A DNA stretch of 64,000 nucleotides, from NCBI RefSeq assembly GCF_000420145.1, contig NZ_ATUJ01000001.1, forward strand, positions 124,001 through 188,000, written 5' to 3'. Position 1 is the first letter of the stretch; every line of letters begins with the position of its first letter. This document shows positions 1 to 9,146 of the stretch, piece by piece. Source of the stretch: Paracoccus zeaxanthinifaciens ATCC 21588 (GTDB taxonomy: Bacteria; Pseudomonadota; Alphaproteobacteria; Rhodobacterales; Rhodobacteraceae). The position numbers and the translations under genes are program-made. The notes under the pieces are model-generated. The model had not been told where the DNA came from, searched no databases, and saw only the letters and a program-made list of their open reading frames with translations.

Positions 1-437
1 TGTTCCTCGTGTTCCTGCTGGCAAGCGCGGCCGCCGCGACGACCGGCATCGTGTTCAAGCCCGGCGCCTGGTATGACGGGCTGCGCAAGCCCGGCTTCAC
101 CCCGCCGAAATGGGCGTTTCCCGTGGCCTGGACCGCGATCTATCTTCTGTCGGCCTATGCCGCATCGCGCATCGCTCCGCTGCCCGGGGCGGGCATGGCC
201 TTGGCGCTGTGGGCCGCGCAGATCGCGCTGAACACGCTGTGGACGCCGCTGTTCTTCGGGGCGCACCGGATGGCGCTGGCGATGGTCTGCATGCTGACCC
301 TGCTGGTGACGGTGCTGGCCATGACGCTGGCCTTCTGGCGGCTGGACTGGCTGTCGGGGCTGATGATCCTGCCCTATCTGGGCTGGCTGGTCGTGGCGGC
401 GGGGCTGAACTGGCGGATCTGGCGCGACAACGCCTGA
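1..437 (+). CDS. tspO: TspO/MBR family tryptophan-rich sensory protein (5' truncated)
   Basis: The gene enters from the left edge, so the true start and first residues are missing; 144 codons are visible. TspO proteins are five-helix membrane proteins that bind tetrapyrroles and modulate pigment and stress responses in Rhodobacterales. The family signature is visible near the N terminus: [20 protein letters not shown], rich in Trp and Pro, followed by hydrophobic helices to a C terminus ending [10 protein letters not shown]. The in-frame GTG at position 9 is internal and unlikely to be the start. It is followed by a promoter-bearing gap before rimP. The family call is firm; the physiological role here is inferred. 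Confidence 0.88.
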   Translation, partial: FLVFLLASAAAATTGIVFKPGAWYDGLRKPGFTPPKWAFPVAWTAIYLLSAYAASRIAPLPGAGMALALWAAQIALNTLWTPLFFGAHRMALAMVCMLTLLVTVLAMTLAFWRLDWLSGLMILPYLGWLVVAAGLNWRIWRDNA

Positions 438-449
438 TCGCGGTCGCGC

Positions 450-478
450 TTGCATTTGGGGGGAAGCGGCGCTATATG
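450..478 (+). promoter_or_regulatory. Predicted sigma70-type promoter for the rimP-nusA operon
   Basis: TTGCAT at 450-455 and TATATG at 473-478 are separated by exactly 17 bases, a good housekeeping promoter. The expected start is near 485, giving a leader of about 90 nt before rimP. It lies just after the tspO stop codon. Confidence 0.55.
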
Positions 479-492
479 CCCAGCAAGACAGC

Positions 493-556
493 GGTGCAGG
501 GGTCCAAACCCTGCCCACCGGAAATTCCGCATGGGGGCCGCTGACGGCCCCTTTTT
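493..556 (+). terminator. rimP leader: hairpin followed by intrinsic terminator (possible attenuator)
   Basis: A first stem pairs GCAGGG (496-501) with CCCTGC (509-514), extendable by GGT (493-495) with ACC (517-519). A second stem pairs GGGGCCG (534-540) with CGGCCCC (545-551) and is followed by five T (552-556), a textbook Rho-independent terminator. It ends 18 nt before the rimP start codon and lies downstream of the 450-478 promoter. It could simply terminate tspO, but its position inside the predicted rimP leader suggests premature termination control. Leader terminators before rimP are known in other proteobacteria; this one is not matched to a named family by me. Confidence 0.6.
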
Positions 557-574
557 CATGTCCGAGAGGATCTC

Positions 575-1210
575 ATGTCGAACGATCTGCCCGTCTCGAA
601 CGACCTCATCGCCAAGACCGCGATCGACCGTCGCCTGGCCGAGATCATCATTCCGGTGATCGAGGATATGGGCTTCGAACTGGTGCGCGTGCGCCTGCAG
701 GGCGGCAAGACGCCGCTGCTGCAGATCATGGCCGACCGCCCCGAGGGCGGCATCAACGTGGACGACTGCGCCGAGATCTCGACCGCGGTCAGCGCCACGC
801 TGGACGTCGAGGATCCGGTCGAGGACGCCTACAACCTCGAGGTCAGCAGCCCCGGCATCGACCGGCCGCTGACCCGCATGAAGGATTTCGAGACCTTCGA
901 GGGCTACGAGGTCAAGCTGGAGACGAACCAGCAGATCGACGGCCGCAAGCGCTGGAAGGGCATCCTTGCAGGCACCGAGGGCAACGAGGTCCTGATCAAC
1001 ATCGAGGAAGCCGGCGAGACGCACACGATCGGCCTGGATTTCGACTGGCTGTCGGATGCCAAGCTGGTGCTGACCGACGAGCTGATCAAGGAAATGCTGC
1101 GTCAGAAGAAGGAAGCCGGGGTCGAGATCGACAACCTGGACGAAACCGCCTTCGACGAGATCGAAACCGACGACCAAGATGGCGCAGACGGCGCCGAAAC
1201 GAAGGAGTGA
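575..1210 (+). CDS. rimP: Ribosome maturation factor RimP
   Basis: RimP assists assembly of the 30S ribosomal subunit. The 211-residue product has the expected N-terminal alpha/beta domain ([20 protein letters not shown], then [20 protein letters not shown] and [14 protein letters not shown]) and a C-terminal SH3-like barrel (about residues 95-170). The acidic tail after residue 180 is typical of alphaproteobacteria. The ATG is preceded by GAGAGGA. It is first in the rimP-nusA-ylxR-infB operon: nusA begins 3 bases after the stop codon. Expression may be controlled by the leader terminator just upstream. Confidence 0.96.
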   Translation: MSNDLPVSNDLIAKTAIDRRLAEIIIPVIEDMGFELVRVRLQGGKTPLLQIMADRPEGGINVDDCAEISTAVSATLDVEDPVEDAYNLEVSSPGIDRPLTRMKDFETFEGYEVKLETNQQIDGRKRWKGILAGTEGNEVLINIEEAGETHTIGLDFDWLSDAKLVLTDELIKEMLRQKKEAGVEIDNLDETAFDEIETDDQDGADGAETKE

Positions 1211-1213
1211 GCG

Positions 1214-2833
1214 ATGGCGATCACCTCTGCCAATCAGCTGGAACTGCTGCAGACGGCCGAAGCCGTCGCACGCGAGAAGATGATCGACCCCGAGCTGGTC
1301 ATCGAAGCCATGGAGGACAGCCTCGCCCGTGCCGCCAAGTCGCGCTACGGGGCCGAGATGGACATCCGCGTGAAGATCGACCGCCGCAACGGCAACGCGA
1401 CCTTTACCCGCGTCCGCACCGTCGTCGCCGATGACGAGGTCGAGAACTACCAGGCGCAACTGACCGTCGAGCAGGCCCGCCCCTATCTGGACGAGCCCAA
1501 GGTCGGCGACGAGATCACCGACCAGGTCCCGCCCGTGGAACTGGGCCGCATCGCCGCCCAGTCGGCCAAGCAGGTCATCCTGCAGCGCGTCCGCGAGGCC
1601 GAGCGCGACCGCCAGTACGAGGAATTCAAGGATCGTGCCGGCACCATCATCAACGGCATCGTCAAGCGCGAGGAATACGGCAACATCATCGTCGATGTGG
1701 GCCGTGGCGAGGCGATCCTGCGCCGCAACGAGAAGATCGGCCGCGAAAGCTATCGCCCGAACGACCGCATCCGCGCCTATGTGAAGGATGTCCGCCGCGA
1801 GAACCGCGGCCCGCAGATCTTCCTGTCGCGCACCGATCCGCAGTTCATGGCCGAGCTGTTCAAGATGGAAGTGCCGGAAATCTATGACGGCGTCATCGAA
1901 ATCAAGGCCGTGGCCCGCGACCCCGGTTCGCGCGCGAAGATCGCCGTCATCAGCTATGACAACTCGATCGACCCGGTCGGCGCCTGCGTCGGCATGCGCG
2001 GCAGCCGCGTTCAGGCCGTGGTCGGCGAATTGCAGGGCGAGAAGATCGACATCATCCCCTGGAACGAGGATCAGGCCACCTTCCTGGTGAACGCCCTGCA
2101 GCCCGCCGAGGTCAGCAAGGTCGTCTTCGACGAGGAAGCCAACAAGATCGAGGTCGTCGTCCCCGAGGAGCAGCTGTCGCTGGCCATCGGCCGCCGCGGC
2201 CAGAACGTGCGCCTTGCCAGCCAGCTGACGGGCCTAGACATCGACATCCTGACCGACGAGGAGGAATCCAAGCGTCGCCAGGCCGAGTTCAACGCCCGCA
2301 CCGGCCTGTTCATGGAGGCGCTGGACCTGGACGAGTTCTTCGCCCAGCTGCTGGTGGCCGAAGGCTTCACCACGCTGGACGAGGTCGCCTATGTCGACCA
2401 GGACGAGCTTCTGTCGATCGAGGGCGTGGACGAAGGCACCGCCGAGGAGCTGCAGGCCCGCGCCCGCGACGTCCTCGAGGCCAAGAACAAGGCCGCGCTT
2501 GCGGCAGCCCGCGAACTGGGCGCCGAGGACAGCCTCATTGAATTCGACGGCCTGACACCCCAGATGGTCGAGGCGCTTGCCAAGGATGGCGTGAAGACGC
2601 TGGAAGACTTCGCGACCTGCGCGGACTGGGAACTTGCCGGTGGCTGGACCACCGTCAACGGCCAGCGCGTCAAGGACGAGGGGCTTCTCGAACCCTTCGA
2701 GGTCACCCTGGAAGAGGCGCAGACCCTCGTGATGACGGCCCGCGTTTCGTTGGGCTGGGTCGATCCGGCCGAACTCGAGACCGAGGAAGAGCCGGTCGAG
2801 GACGAGATCGACGACGAGGAGACCGGGGCCTGA
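1214..2833 (+). CDS. nusA: Transcription termination/antitermination protein NusA
   Basis: NusA binds RNA polymerase and nascent RNA, modulating pausing, termination and rRNA antitermination. The 539-residue protein shows the N-terminal polymerase-binding domain, an S1 domain around residues 135-200 ([20 protein letters not shown]), two KH domains ([20 protein letters not shown] and [18 protein letters not shown]) and C-terminal helix-hairpin-helix repeats, ending in an acidic tail (about 520-539). The start is 3 bases after rimP with a GGAGTGAGCG ribosome site. Length and domain order match alphaproteobacterial NusA. Confidence 0.97.
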   Translation: MAITSANQLELLQTAEAVAREKMIDPELVIEAMEDSLARAAKSRYGAEMDIRVKIDRRNGNATFTRVRTVVADDEVENYQAQLTVEQARPYLDEPKVGDEITDQVPPVELGRIAAQSAKQVILQRVREAERDRQYEEFKDRAGTIINGIVKREEYGNIIVDVGRGEAILRRNEKIGRESYRPNDRIRAYVKDVRRENRGPQIFLSRTDPQFMAELFKMEVPEIYDGVIEIKAVARDPGSRAKIAVISYDNSIDPVGACVGMRGSRVQAVVGELQGEKIDIIPWNEDQATFLVNALQPAEVSKVVFDEEANKIEVVVPEEQLSLAIGRRGQNVRLASQLTGLDIDILTDEEESKRRQAEFNARTGLFMEALDLDEFFAQLLVAEGFTTLDEVAYVDQDELLSIEGVDEGTAEELQARARDVLEAKNKAALAAARELGAEDSLIEFDGLTPQMVEALAKDGVKTLEDFATCADWELAGGWTTVNGQRVKDEGLLEPFEVTLEEAQTLVMTARVSLGWVDPAELETEEEPVEDEIDDEETGA

Positions 2834-2857
2834 TGCGCCCCGGACTGGAGGGCAGGA

Positions 2858-3478
2858 TTGAGCCGAGGCGGACGCAACAATGACCGGGAGGACCCCGAAC
2901 GCCGCTGCATAGCGACGGGCGAGGTCCAACCCAAGAGAGGGCTGATCCGCTTCGTGATCGGCCCCGAGGACCAGGTCGTTCCCGACCTGGCCGAGAAACT
3001 GCCCGGCCGCGGCATCTGGGTTGCGGCCGATCGCGACGCGCTTGAAAAGGCGACCTCGAAGGGTCTCTTTTCGCGGGCGGCGCGGACGAAGGTGACGGTG
3101 CCCGCCGACCTCGTGGCCCAGGTCGAGGACGGCCTGGCCAGGCGGGTTGTCGAACTGGTATCGCTGGCGCGAAAGACCGGAAAGGCCGTCGCCGGCTTCG
3201 AGAAGGTCAAGGGCTGGCTGGCCGAGGGACGCGCGAAGGTGCTTCTCCAGGCCAGCGACGGGTCCGAACGCGGCAAGGGAAAACTGTGGACTCCGACCGG
3301 CGGACGCTGGTTCGGGTGCCTTACCGCATCAGAATTGGGTTTGTCCTTCGGGCGTGATCATGTCATACACGGCGCGCTTGCGGCGGGTGGCCTGACGGAC
3401 AAGGTGATCTTGGAAGCCGGCAGACTGACGGGTCTGCGCGGGCATGACGGCGGCAATTCGGCTGCCGGGAAGGAATGA
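2858..3478 (+). CDS. YlxR-type (DUF448) RNA-binding protein with L7Ae-like C-terminal domain
   Basis: The N-terminal half is a YlxR domain, seen as [20 protein letters not shown] and later [18 protein letters not shown]. The second half (about residues 95-200: [30 protein letters not shown]) resembles an L7Ae/L30e RNA-binding fold. In many bacteria these are two adjacent genes; alphaproteobacteria commonly carry them fused. The start is TTG at 2858 behind GGAGGGCAGG. The stop overlaps an ATG at 3475 as ATGA, but infB probably begins at 3487. YlxR proteins are proposed RNA-binding or nucleoid-associated regulators; the exact role is not established here. Confidence 0.9.
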   Translation: MSRGGRNNDREDPERRCIATGEVQPKRGLIRFVIGPEDQVVPDLAEKLPGRGIWVAADRDALEKATSKGLFSRAARTKVTVPADLVAQVEDGLARRVVELVSLARKTGKAVAGFEKVKGWLAEGRAKVLLQASDGSERGKGKLWTPTGGRWFGCLTASELGLSFGRDHVIHGALAAGGLTDKVILEAGRLTGLRGHDGGNSAAGKE

Positions 3479-3486
3479 AGACGCAT

Positions 3487-6039
3487 ATGAGCGACAAAGA
3501 CGGAAAGAAGCCCCTGGGCGTCGGCGGCAGCGGCCGCTCGGGCCAGGTCAAGCAGAGTTTCAGCCATGGCCGCACGAAAAGCGTGGTCGTGGAAACCAAA
3601 CGCAAGCGCGTCGTCGCCAAGCCCGGCGCCGGCGCTTCCCAGCCTGCCGACAAGGCAAAGACGCCGCTGACCGCGCGCGTCGCTGGTGACCCCTCGAAAC
3701 GCCCGGCGGGCATCTCGGATGCCGAGATGGAGCGCCGCCTGAAGGCGCTTGCCGCAGCCAAGGCCCGCGAGGCCGAGGATGCAGAGCGCCGCGCGGCCGA
3801 GGAAAAGGCACGCGAGGAAGAACGCGAGCGCCGCCGCGCCGATATCGAGGCGAAGGCCCGCGAAGAGCGCGAGCGCGAAGAGGCCCTGAAGGCCAAGGCC
3901 GAGGAAGAGGCACGCGCCGCGCGCGAGGCCGAGGAAGCCAAGGCCCGCCAGAAGGAAGACGCCAAGCGCGAAGCGCGTCCGAAGCCCGCAGCGGCATCGG
4001 CCAAGCCCTCGGCGCCCGACCAGGCGACCATCGAGGCCGCCGCCGCGCGCGCCGAGACCAAGGGCGTCGCCAACACGCAGCGCAAGCCCGAGCGTGAGCG
4101 CAACGAGCGCGAGAACCGCAACAAGGGCGGCCGCGACGACAACCGTCGCTCCGGCAAGCTGTCGCTGAACCAGGCGCTGAACGGCGAAGGTGGCCGCCAG
4201 CGCAGCCTGGCCGCGATGAAGCGCAAGCAGGACAAGGCTCGCCAGAAGGCCATGGGTGGCAGCGCCCGTGCCGAGAAGCAGGTCCGCGACGTCCAGCTGC
4301 CCGAGACGATCGTCGTCTCGGAGCTGGCGAACCGCATGGCCGAACGCGCAGCCGACGTGGTCAAGTCGCTCATGAAGATGGGCATGATGGTCAGCATGAA
4401 CCAGGCCATCGACGCTGACACCGCGGAACTGGTGATCGAGGAATTCGGCCACCGCACCGTGCGCGTCAGCGACTCGGACGTGGAACAGGTCATCGACAGC
4501 GTCGAGGACAAGGCCGAGGACCTGCAGGGTCGCCCGCCGATCATCACGATCATGGGCCATGTCGACCACGGCAAGACTTCGCTTCTGGACGCGATCCGCA
4601 AGGCGAACGTCGTCTCGGGCGAGGCCGGCGGCATCACCCAGCATATCGGCGCCTATCAGGTGAAGGCGGAATCGGGGGCGGTGCTGACCTTCCTCGACAC
4701 GCCGGGCCACGCGGCATTCACCTCGATGCGTGCCCGCGGTGCGAACGTGACCGACATCGTCGTCCTGGTCGTCGCGGCGGATGACGCCGTGATGCCGCAG
4801 ACGGTCGAGGCCATCAACCACGCCAAGGCGGCGGGTGTGCCGATGATCGTCGCGATCAACAAGGTCGACAAGCCGACCGCCGACGTCCAGAAGGTCCGCA
4901 CGGCCCTTCTGCAGCACGAGGTCGTGGTCGAGCAGATGTCCGGCGACGTGCAGGATGTCGAGGTTTCGGCCAAGACCGGCAAGGGCCTGGACGCCCTGCT
5001 GGAAGCCATCGCGCTTCAGGCAGAGATCCTGGAACTGAAGGCCAACCCCGCTCGCGCCGCCCAGGGCGCCGTGATCGAGGCACAGCTGGACGTGGGCCGC
5101 GGCCCCGTGGCGACCGTCCTGGTGCAGCACGGCACCCTGCGTCGCGGCGACATCTTCGTCGTCGGCGAACAGTGGGGCAAGGTGCGCGCGCTGATCAACG
5201 ACCAGGGCGAGCGCGTCGAGGAGGCCGGTCCGTCGGTCCCCGTCGAGGTACTGGGCCTGAACGGCACGCCGGAAGCCGGTGACGTGCTGAACGTGGTCGA
5301 GACCGAGGCCCAGGCCCGCGAGATCGCCGAGTTCCGCACCCAGCAGGCCAAGGACAAGCGCGCAGCCGCAGGTGCGGCGATCACGCTGGACCAGATGCTG
5401 GCCAAGGCGAAGGCCGACCAGACCGTCGCCGAACTGCCGGTGGTCGTGAAGGCCGACGTGCAGGGCTCGGCCGAGGCGATCGTCCAGGCGCTGGAGAAGG
5501 TCGGCAACGACGAGGTCCGCGTCCGCGTGCTGCATTACGGCGTCGGTGCGATCACCGAATCCGATATCGGTCTGGCCGAAGCAAGCCAGGCGCCGGTCAT
5601 CGGCTTCAACGTCCGTGCGAACGCTCCGGCCCGCAACTCGGCCAACCAGAAGGGCGTCGAGATCCGCTACTACTCGGTCATCTACGACCTGGTGGACGAC
5701 ATCAAGGCGGCCGCATCGGGCCTGCTGTCGGCGGAAGTGCGCGAGAACTTCATCGGCTATGCCGAGATCCGCGAAGTCTTCAAGGTCACGGGCGTCGGCA
5801 AGGTCGCAGGCTGCCTGGTCACCGAAGGCGTTGCACGCCGCAGCGCGGGCGTCCGCCTGCTGCGCGACAACGTGGTGATCCACGAAGGCACGCTGAAGAC
5901 GCTCAAGCGCTTCAAGGACGAGGTCAAGGAAGTGCAGTCCGGTCAGGAATGCGGCATGGCCTTCGAGAACTACGACGACATCCGCCCGAGCGATGTCATC
6001 GAGATCTTCGAGCGGGAAGAGGTCGAGCGCACGCTCTGA
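3487..6039 (+). CDS. infB: Translation initiation factor IF-2
   Basis: IF-2 is the GTPase that brings initiator fMet-tRNA to the 30S subunit. The 850-residue product has a long low-complexity N-terminal region, including a highly charged Glu/Arg/Lys/Ala helix at about residues 75-170, then an IF2_N domain, the G domain (GHVDHGKT at about 357, DTPGH, NKVDK) and domains II-IV to the C terminus. I chose ATG 3487 because AAGGA lies 12 bases before it; the in-frame ATG at 3475 overlaps the ylxR stop but has no room for a ribosome site. It ends at a strong bidirectional terminator. No rbfA follows, unlike E. coli. Confidence 0.97.
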   Translation: MSDKDGKKPLGVGGSGRSGQVKQSFSHGRTKSVVVETKRKRVVAKPGAGASQPADKAKTPLTARVAGDPSKRPAGISDAEMERRLKALAAAKAREAEDAERRAAEEKAREEERERRRADIEAKAREEREREEALKAKAEEEARAAREAEEAKARQKEDAKREARPKPAAASAKPSAPDQATIEAAAARAETKGVANTQRKPERERNERENRNKGGRDDNRRSGKLSLNQALNGEGGRQRSLAAMKRKQDKARQKAMGGSARAEKQVRDVQLPETIVVSELANRMAERAADVVKSLMKMGMMVSMNQAIDADTAELVIEEFGHRTVRVSDSDVEQVIDSVEDKAEDLQGRPPIITIMGHVDHGKTSLLDAIRKANVVSGEAGGITQHIGAYQVKAESGAVLTFLDTPGHAAFTSMRARGANVTDIVVLVVAADDAVMPQTVEAINHAKAAGVPMIVAINKVDKPTADVQKVRTALLQHEVVVEQMSGDVQDVEVSAKTGKGLDALLEAIALQAEILELKANPARAAQGAVIEAQLDVGRGPVATVLVQHGTLRRGDIFVVGEQWGKVRALINDQGERVEEAGPSVPVEVLGLNGTPEAGDVLNVVETEAQAREIAEFRTQQAKDKRAAAGAAITLDQMLAKAKADQTVAELPVVVKADVQGSAEAIVQALEKVGNDEVRVRVLHYGVGAITESDIGLAEASQAPVIGFNVRANAPARNSANQKGVEIRYYSVIYDLVDDIKAAASGLLSAEVRENFIGYAEIREVFKVTGVGKVAGCLVTEGVARRSAGVRLLRDNVVIHEGTLKTLKRFKDEVKEVQSGQECGMAFENYDDIRPSDVIEIFEREEVERTL

Positions 6040-6064
6040 TCCCTTCCGGTTCCGGATGACGAAA

Positions 6065-6090
6065 GGGGCGGCCATCTGGCCGCCCCTTTT
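6065..6090 (+). terminator. Intrinsic terminator of the infB operon
   Basis: GGGGCGGCCA (6065-6074) pairs with TGGCCGCCCC (6077-6086) around a 2-base loop and is followed by TTTT. AAA precedes the stem, so it can act on both strands. It lies 26 bases after the infB stop codon. Confidence 0.85.
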
Positions 6091-6121
6091 CGCATTCCGG
6101 GTCCGCTGCCTGTGGGCAAAA

Positions 6122-6149
6122 GAAAAAGGGGCAGTCCGAAGACTGCCCC
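6122..6149 (-). terminator. Intrinsic terminator of the 42-residue gene (UUCG tetraloop)
   Basis: Read on the minus strand, GGGGCAGTC (6149-6141), TTCG (6140-6137) and GACTGCCCC (6136-6128) form a 9-bp stem with a stable UUCG loop, followed by TTTTTC (6127-6122). It lies 55 bases downstream of the stop of the small minus-strand gene at 6205-6333, so that gene appears to be its own transcription unit. Confidence 0.8.
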
Positions 6150-6204
6150 TTCCCCCTCCTCCCGGATGTCGGGCCGGTCCCTCCCAAGACCGGCGCGCGG
6201 GAAT

Positions 6205-6333
6205 TCAGCGTGCGACCGGCTTGCCCTCGTAGGTGCGGTTGCCGACGCGGACCACGATGTTGCCATCTGCGGTCGAGCCCTCGAAAAGGCCCTGAACGGA
6301 AATGTAGCTTCCGACGGAAATGGTGCGGATCAT
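6205..6333 (-). CDS. Small 42-residue protein of unknown function
   Basis: I do not know a function. The frame begins MIRTISVGSYISVQGLFEG, continues with TADGNIVVRVGNRTYEGKPV, and ends AR; it looks like a compact beta-strand protein without a membrane helix or signal peptide. Support that it is a real gene: a perfect AGGAGG ribosome site about 7 bases before the ATG, and a private strong terminator with a UUCG loop at 6122-6149. I recall similar short proteins from Rhodobacteraceae but cannot confirm this without a search. It is transcribed towards the infB terminator, with about 120 bp of gap to mutT upstream. Confidence 0.65.
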   Translation of the reverse strand: MIRTISVGSYISVQGLFEGSTADGNIVVRVGNRTYEGKPVAR

Positions 6334-6453
6334 GTCAAGCCTCCTTTGCGCCCAATCCAAAGGTAGTCATGAAATGGTTAAAAAAGCATACAGAACGCGC
6401 TCAATAGATCGCGTGGCAGGCATTATTGCAAGGGAAAATCGGGAACCGTGACC

Positions 6454-6852
6454 CTAGAGCCACATCTGCAGGGCCGGGATCAACGGGATATCCGCCGCGG
6501 GCATGTCGTAATTGCGCAAATCGCGGGCATAAGACCAGGCCAGACGCTGTCCCTCGCGCGGTTGCACGATTCCCTGCCACTTGCGGCAGGCAAAGACCGG
6601 CATCAGCAGGTGGAACGATTCGTAGCTGTGGCTGGCAAAGGTCAGCGGCGCGAGGCAGCTTTCCCAGGTCTCGATGCCCAGCTCCTCGTGCAGTTCGCGG
6701 ATCAGGGCGGCCTCGGGGGTCTCGCCGGGTTCGACCTTGCCGCCGGGGAACTCCCACAGGCCGGCCATGGACTTGCCCTCGGGGCGCTGTGCCAGCAGCA
6801 CGCGCCCCTCGGGGTCGATCAGCGCAACGGCAGATACCAGGACCGTCTTCAC
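6454..6852 (-). CDS. mutT: NUDIX hydrolase, MutT-like (8-oxo-dGTP diphosphatase)
   Basis: MutT hydrolyses 8-oxo-dGTP and so prevents oxidised guanine entering DNA. The 132-residue product has a complete Nudix box at residues 38-60, with GKVEPGE and RELHEELGI, and the MutT-type strand LWEFPGG. The start is GTG at 6852, because the GTGA there overlaps the argJ stop by 4 bases, implying translational coupling. It is last in a three-gene operon with the periplasmic isomerase and argJ. The argJ-mutT pairing is common in alphaproteobacteria. Confidence 0.9.
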   Translation of the reverse strand: MKTVLVSAVALIDPEGRVLLAQRPEGKSMAGLWEFPGGKVEPGETPEAALIRELHEELGIETWESCLAPLTFASHSYESFHLLMPVFACRKWQGIVQPREGQRLAWSYARDLRNYDMPAADIPLIPALQMWL

Positions 6853-8102
6853 GACCGGTAATCCGCGTTGATGTCGATATAGCCGTGGGTCAGATCGCAG
6901 GTCCACACGGTCTGCGCGCCCTGCCCCAGCCCCAGGTCCACCGCGATGCGCAGGTCCTGGTTCTTCATGTAGGCGCTGGCCTCGGCCTCGTCGTAATCGG
7001 GATCGCGCCAGCCGTCGCGGGCCACGACCATGTCGCCGAAGGCGATGGACAGACGGTCGCGGTCGGCATTCGCGCCGGACTTGCCCACCGCGGCTACGAT
7101 GCGGCCCCAATTCGCGTCCTCGCCCGCGATGGCGGTCTTGACCAGCGGCGAATTGGCGATCGACATGGCGACCAGGCGCGCATCGGCATCGCTGTCGGCA
7201 CCGGTCACGGCGATCTCGACGAACTTGGTGGCGCCCTCGCCGTCACGCACGACCAGATGCGCCAGTTCGCGCATCACGCCGTGCAGCGCGGTCACGAAGG
7301 CCGCACCCACGCCATCCTGCAACGAGGTGATCGGCGCCGCAGTGGACCGGCCCGTCGCCGCCAGGATCAGCGCGTCCGAGGTCGAGGTGTCGCTGTCCAC
7401 GGTGATCGCGTTGAAGCTGCCGTTCAGCCCGCCCGTCAGTGCCTGCTGCAGCAGGTCCGCCGAAATCGCCGCGTCGGTGAAGACATAGACGAGCATCGTC
7501 GCCATGTCCGGCGCGATCATCCCCGACCCCTTGGCGATGCCTGCGATGCGGATCTCTCCGCCCTCGCCCGCGACGGTCGCGGATGCACCCTTGGGGAAGG
7601 TGTCGGTCGTCATGATCGCGCGCGCGGCTTCGGCCGCACCTGCCGGGTCCAGCGCGCCTGCAAGGCCGCCGATCGCCGCGACGATGCGGTCATGGGGCAG
7701 CGGTTCCCCGATCACCCCGGTCGAGGACGAGAAGACCCGCGATGCGGGCAGCGACAGGGCCGATGCGACGGCCCCCGTCACGGCATCGACCGATTCCTGC
7801 CCGCGCGCGCCCGTGAAGGCGTTGGCATTGCCGGAATTGATGATGATCGCGGCACCTTCGGGCGCGTCGCCCCCCTGTGCCAGCTTGGCCTGGTTGTCCA
7901 GCACGCAGGCCGCACGGGTCGAGGAACGCGTGAACGCCCCCGCCACCGTGCTGCCCGGTGCCACGCGGATCAGCGTGACATCGGTGCGGCCCTGGTATTT
8001 CACGCCCGCGGCGGCGCTGGCGAATTCCACGCCCTCGATCACCGGAAGATCGGGGAAGGACGCGGGTGCAAGGGGCGAGACGGGAAGCCCGGCCTTGCCC
8101 AT
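6849..8102 (-). CDS. argJ: Bifunctional glutamate N-acetyltransferase / amino-acid acetyltransferase ArgJ
   Basis: ArgJ transfers the acetyl group from N-acetylornithine to glutamate, recycling acetyl in arginine synthesis, and may also use acetyl-CoA. The 417-residue precursor cleaves itself into alpha and beta chains before a Thr nucleophile; here the conserved MATML places it at Thr202. Other family segments are INSGNANAFTG and VDSDTSTSDALILAATG. The start ATG (8102) overlaps the upstream stop as TGATG. argH, a later step of the same pathway, is at 24.4 kb in this window. Confidence 0.96.
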   Translation of the reverse strand: MGKAGLPVSPLAPASFPDLPVIEGVEFASAAAGVKYQGRTDVTLIRVAPGSTVAGAFTRSSTRAACVLDNQAKLAQGGDAPEGAAIIINSGNANAFTGARGQESVDAVTGAVASALSLPASRVFSSSTGVIGEPLPHDRIVAAIGGLAGALDPAGAAEAARAIMTTDTFPKGASATVAGEGGEIRIAGIAKGSGMIAPDMATMLVYVFTDAAISADLLQQALTGGLNGSFNAITVDSDTSTSDALILAATGRSTAAPITSLQDGVGAAFVTALHGVMRELAHLVVRDGEGATKFVEIAVTGADSDADARLVAMSIANSPLVKTAIAGEDANWGRIVAAVGKSGANADRDRLSIAFGDMVVARDGWRDPDYDEAEASAYMKNQDLRIAVDLGLGQGAQTVWTCDLTHGYIDINADYRS

Positions 8103-8935
8103 CACTCGGTCTCCAGCAGGCTGTCGTCCTGCAGCAGCGCGGGGTCCAGATCCTCGGTCTTCGTGACCTCGGCCTCGCCCGCGATGCGCTCGATCTCGGC
8201 CTCGACCTTCTCGCGGCGGACCATCTGCGCCAGTTCGCCCCGGACCTCGTCCAGCGAGGGGGCCTCCTGCATGCGGGTCTCGTTCAGCTTGATGACGTGC
8301 CAGCCGAAATCGGTCTGCACCGGATCCGAGATCGCGCCCGGCTCCATCGCGGCGACGGCCTCGGCGAAGGGGGGGACCATCTGGTCGGCGGCGAACCATC
8401 CCAGATCGCCGCGGTTCGGACCGGACGGGCCGGTCGAGTGCTGTTCGGCCAGGTCGCCGAATTCCGCGCCGTCGTCCAGCTGCGCCTTGAGGTCCTTCGC
8501 CTCCTCCTCGGTCTCGACCAGGATATGGGCGGCGTTGTATTCCTTCACGGCCTCGGCTTCGGCGAACAGCTTGTCATAGGCCGCCTGCAGTTCCTCGTCC
8601 GAGGGCTCGGCCTCGGCCATCTGGCCCACGAAGGCGGTGGCGGCGGTGTTGCGGGCCTGCAGTTCCTGCTGGGCGCGCAGCATGGGCGTGTCCTCGGCGG
8701 CGCCGGCGACGGCGGCCTGGCGGACCAGCTGGTCCAGCAGCGTGTCCCACAGCGCCTCGGCGGGCATGCCGGCCATGGCCGGGTCCTGCACCGACTGGCG
8801 CATCACGATCATCTGGCCCAGGGTGATGTCCTGCCCGTCCACGGTCGCGACCACGGTATCGGCATCCTGCGCCTGCGCGGCAGCGGCCATCAGCGGCAGC
8901 GCCACGAATGCGGCCTTCAGAGTCGGTCGAAACAT
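8102..8935 (-). CDS. Periplasmic parvulin-type peptidyl-prolyl cis-trans isomerase
   Basis: The 277-residue protein starts with a signal peptide of about 23 residues (ending AAAAQAQ). An N-terminal SurA/PrsA-like helical region follows, then a parvulin domain at about 135-230 with [38 protein letters not shown] and FGWHVIKL. Such proteins help fold exported polypeptides. It heads the operon with argJ and mutT and is divergent from secA, so two export-related genes share the intergenic region at 8936-9146. The substrate is unknown. Confidence 0.9.
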   Translation of the reverse strand: MFRPTLKAAFVALPLMAAAAQAQDADTVVATVDGQDITLGQMIVMRQSVQDPAMAGMPAEALWDTLLDQLVRQAAVAGAAEDTPMLRAQQELQARNTAATAFVGQMAEAEPSDEELQAAYDKLFAEAEAVKEYNAAHILVETEEEAKDLKAQLDDGAEFGDLAEQHSTGPSGPNRGDLGWFAADQMVPPFAEAVAAMEPGAISDPVQTDFGWHVIKLNETRMQEAPSLDEVRGELAQMVRREKVEAEIERIAGEAEVTKTEDLDPALLQDDSLLETE

Positions 8936-8990
8936 CGGGAAATCCCTTCAGATCACGGCACCGTGCCCGTCACGGGCATTGGCGCCAACA

Positions 8991-9019
8991 TTGACAGTCA
9001 GGCAGGGCGGGCCTACATC
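8991..9019 (+). promoter_or_regulatory. Predicted sigma70-type promoter of secA
   Basis: A perfect TTGACA at 8991-8996 is followed 17 bases later by TACATC at 9014-9019. Transcription would start near 9027 and leave a leader of about 120 nt before secA. Confidence 0.55.
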
Positions 9020-9146
9020 CCGAAGCAACTCCGTGGAAGGCGCCGCCGCCGCGTTCGTTCAGGGCCCTGATACGGCAATGCGACCGGTGCGGGCAAGTGG
9101 CCCGCTGCTGACGCACCTTTCCCAACTATGTGATTGTGAAGGTAAC

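Noticed and set aside
493..519. Hairpin resembling a tRNA T-arm upstream of rimP
   Set aside because: The loop does not have the GTTCRAATC pattern, and I cannot draw acceptor, D and anticodon arms around it. It is better explained as the leader hairpin.
3475..3486. Start of infB at 3475 overlapping the ylxR stop
   Set aside because: The ribosome site AAGGA ends directly at that ATG, leaving no spacing; the next ATG at 3487 is properly placed and gives the typical MSDKDGKK start.
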